Positions 20,960-22,307 of a stretch of 22,307 nt of DNA are shown one piece after another; position 1 is the stretch's first letter; every line of letters starts with the position of its first letter. The position numbers and the translations under genes are program-made. Source of the DNA: Oscillospiraceae bacterium. Lineage in GTDB: Bacteria; Bacillota; Clostridia; Oscillospirales; Ruminococcaceae. The stretch is from positions 1 to 22,307 of the forward strand of contig JAGALG010000099.1 in NCBI GenBank assembly GCA_017848075.1, written 5' to 3'. The notes beneath the pieces are model-generated. The model was not told where the DNA came from. It ran no database searches and saw only the letters and a program-made list of their open reading frames with translations.

Positions 20960-22300
20960 TTATTTGCCTTCTTCTACTTCAATCGTGGTCTTTTCTGCGG
21001 CACCTTCAAAGGTATAGTCATTGCCTGGAATGATGATATTCAGCAGAATACCGGAGATCGCTGCGATAGCCAGACCGGACAGCGTGATGCTCAGGTTACC
21101 CGGCAGCACAAAGGTGATACCCGGAGATGGGATGCCCAGTGCGGAAACCAGAATCACCGCAGCGATAATCAGGTTGCGGGATTTGGTGAAGTCTACCTGA
21201 TTTTCTACCACATTGCGGACACCGATGGCGGAGATCATACCATAAAGCATGAAGGAAACACCGCCGATGATGGCCTGCGGAATAGTTTCGATCACAGCGC
21301 CGAATTTTGGAAGGAAGGACAGCAGGATCGCAAAGACAGCGGCGATCTCCATAACTTTTGGATCGTAGACCTTGGTCAGAGCCAATACGCCCGTGTTTTC
21401 ACCGTAGGTGGTGTTCGCAGGGCCGCCGCCCAGTGCGGACAGGCAGGTTGCCAGACCGTCGCCCAGCAGGGTACGGTTCAGACCCGGATCGTTCAGGTAG
21501 TTTTTGCCGGTGGTAGCGGAGATCGCCGCCATGTCACCAATGTGCTCCATCATGGTTGCCAGAGCGATCGGAACGATGGATACGCAGGCACCGATGCTGA
21601 ACTTCGGCAGAGTGATCGGTGCAGGAGCCAACAGCTTCGCCTGTGCGATCGCGGTAAAGTCTACCTCGCCCATGAGAATAGCGGCGAAGTAGGAAACCAG
21701 AATACCGATGAGGATCGGAACGATCTTTATCATACCTTTGCCCCAAATGTTGCAGATAATGATGACACCCAGCGCAATGAGGGCCAGTGGCCAGTTGGTG
21801 CTGGCATTATCGATGGCAGATGGCGCAAGGATCAGACCAATGGCAATGATGATCGGGCCGGTTACGACCGGTGGGAACAGTTTCATAACGGATTTGACGC
21901 CGCAGACAGAGATGATGACAGACATCAGCACATAAACCAGACCGGCTACCAGTACGCCGCCGCAGGCGTAAGGAAGCAGCTCCGTGTTAGCAATGGTAGC
22001 GTCCCCATTGGCGTCCAGCAGCATAGGAGCAACCGCAGCATAACCGCCCAGGAAGGCGAAGCTGGAACCCAGGAAGGCCGGAACCTTGCCTTTGGTCAGC
22101 AGGTGGAACAGCAGCGTACCCAGACCTGCCATCAGCAGAGTGGTGGATACATTCAGACCGGTCATGATAGGCACCAGAACGGTTGCGCCAAACATGGCGA
22201 AGGTGTGCTGCATGCCCAGAAGGATCATTTTTGGAATACCCAGCTGACGGGCATCATAAATACCTTCCTGACCAATGCTTGCTTTGTTTTTGTTGCTCAT
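20960..22300 (-). CDS. uraA: Uracil permease (NCS2 nucleobase:cation symporter)
   Basis: This polytopic inner-membrane transporter, likely a proton symporter for uracil (UraA/PyrP type), has 446 residues. It has about 14 transmembrane segments as in the family, including QHTFAMFGATVLVPIMTG (about 31-48) and FLGSSFAFLGGYAAV near 76-90. The family signature lies around residue 290: ALGGGPANTTYGENTGVLALTK. Xanthine permeases of the same superfamily are similar, but the GGGPANTTYGEN and N-terminal features fit the uracil branch. The CDS is complete, with the ATG at 22300 only 7 bases from the window edge, so its ribosome binding site and any PyrR or other leader regulation lie outside. Terminator downstream is strong. 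Confidence 0.93.
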   Translation of the reverse strand: MSNKNKASIGQEGIYDARQLGIPKMILLGMQHTFAMFGATVLVPIMTGLNVSTTLLMAGLGTLLFHLLTKGKVPAFLGSSFAFLGGYAAVAPMLLDANGDATIANTELLPYACGGVLVAGLVYVLMSVIISVCGVKSVMKLFPPVVTGPIIIAIGLILAPSAIDNASTNWPLALIALGVIIICNIWGKGMIKIVPILIGILVSYFAAILMGEVDFTAIAQAKLLAPAPITLPKFSIGACVSIVPIALATMMEHIGDMAAISATTGKNYLNDPGLNRTLLGDGLATCLSALGGGPANTTYGENTGVLALTKVYDPKVMEIAAVFAILLSFLPKFGAVIETIPQAIIGGVSFMLYGMISAIGVRNVVENQVDFTKSRNLIIAAVILVSALGIPSPGITFVLPGNLSITLSGLAIAAISGILLNIIIPGNDYTFEGAAEKTTIEVEEGK

Positions 22301-22307
22301 AGAAGCC

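Overview
The window (22,307 bases, roughly mid-50s %GC by eye) reads as a chromosomal stretch of a low-to-mid-GC Gram-positive anaerobe of class Clostridia, probably Oscillospiraceae/Butyricicoccaceae-like. The reasons are AGGAGG-type ribosome binding sites, a T-box leader, the Bacillota gene order tepA-ylzJ-like-...-ftsK/spoIIIE next to rny, and the clostridial pair of a NifU-like scaffold protein with a GGGtGRT protein. The genus is inference. I see no phage, IS transposase, rRNA, tRNA or CRISPR array.

Layout. (1) Bases 1-6430, plus strand: the 3' end of rny with its terminator, then a probable operon tepA, ylzJ-like, uppP and ftsK/spoIIIE (envelope precursor recycling and chromosome translocation), with a hairpin-rich 3' UTR and terminator. 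(2) 6435-13979, minus strand: read in the direction of transcription, ogg (8-oxoguanine glycosylase), fba (class II aldolase), the NifU-like/GGGtGRT pair, a short YitT-family membrane protein translationally coupled to a lipoprotein with a transglutaminase-like C-H-D triad, a DDAH-like amidinohydrolase, and a small lipoprotein. (3) 14399-19849, plus strand: a small membrane protein, rlmB, a large membrane protein that looks like a catalytically dead P-type ATPase, and trpS under a tryptophan T-box. (4) 19850-20130: an AT-rich intergenic block with a T-rich tract and three tandem ~22-bp iterons. (5) 20168-22300, minus strand: an AIM24/TIGR00266-family protein and the uracil permease uraA.

Two things stand out. 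First, two copies of a ~150-bp structured repeat lie at 10004-10154 and 14718-14863, in opposite genomic orientation but in the same orientation relative to the gene downstream of each (yitT-like and rlmB). Three separate hairpins differ between the copies by paired, compensatory changes, so base pairing appears to be maintained. Each copy begins with an extended -10-like sequence, so it may lie in the 5' UTR of its neighbour. Second, the 835-residue protein at 15893-18400 keeps the P1B-type ATPase architecture and nucleotide-domain signature, but the phosphorylation (DKTGT), hinge (TGD) and GDGxNDxP motifs are all replaced, and it carries a ~260-residue acidic/proline-rich N-terminal extension. 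It is a candidate pseudo-ATPase of unknown role.

Most other genes are housekeeping and recognisable by motif. Promoters are given where both hexamers fit at 16-18 nt spacing, and terminators where a GC-rich stem is followed by a T run in the right direction.
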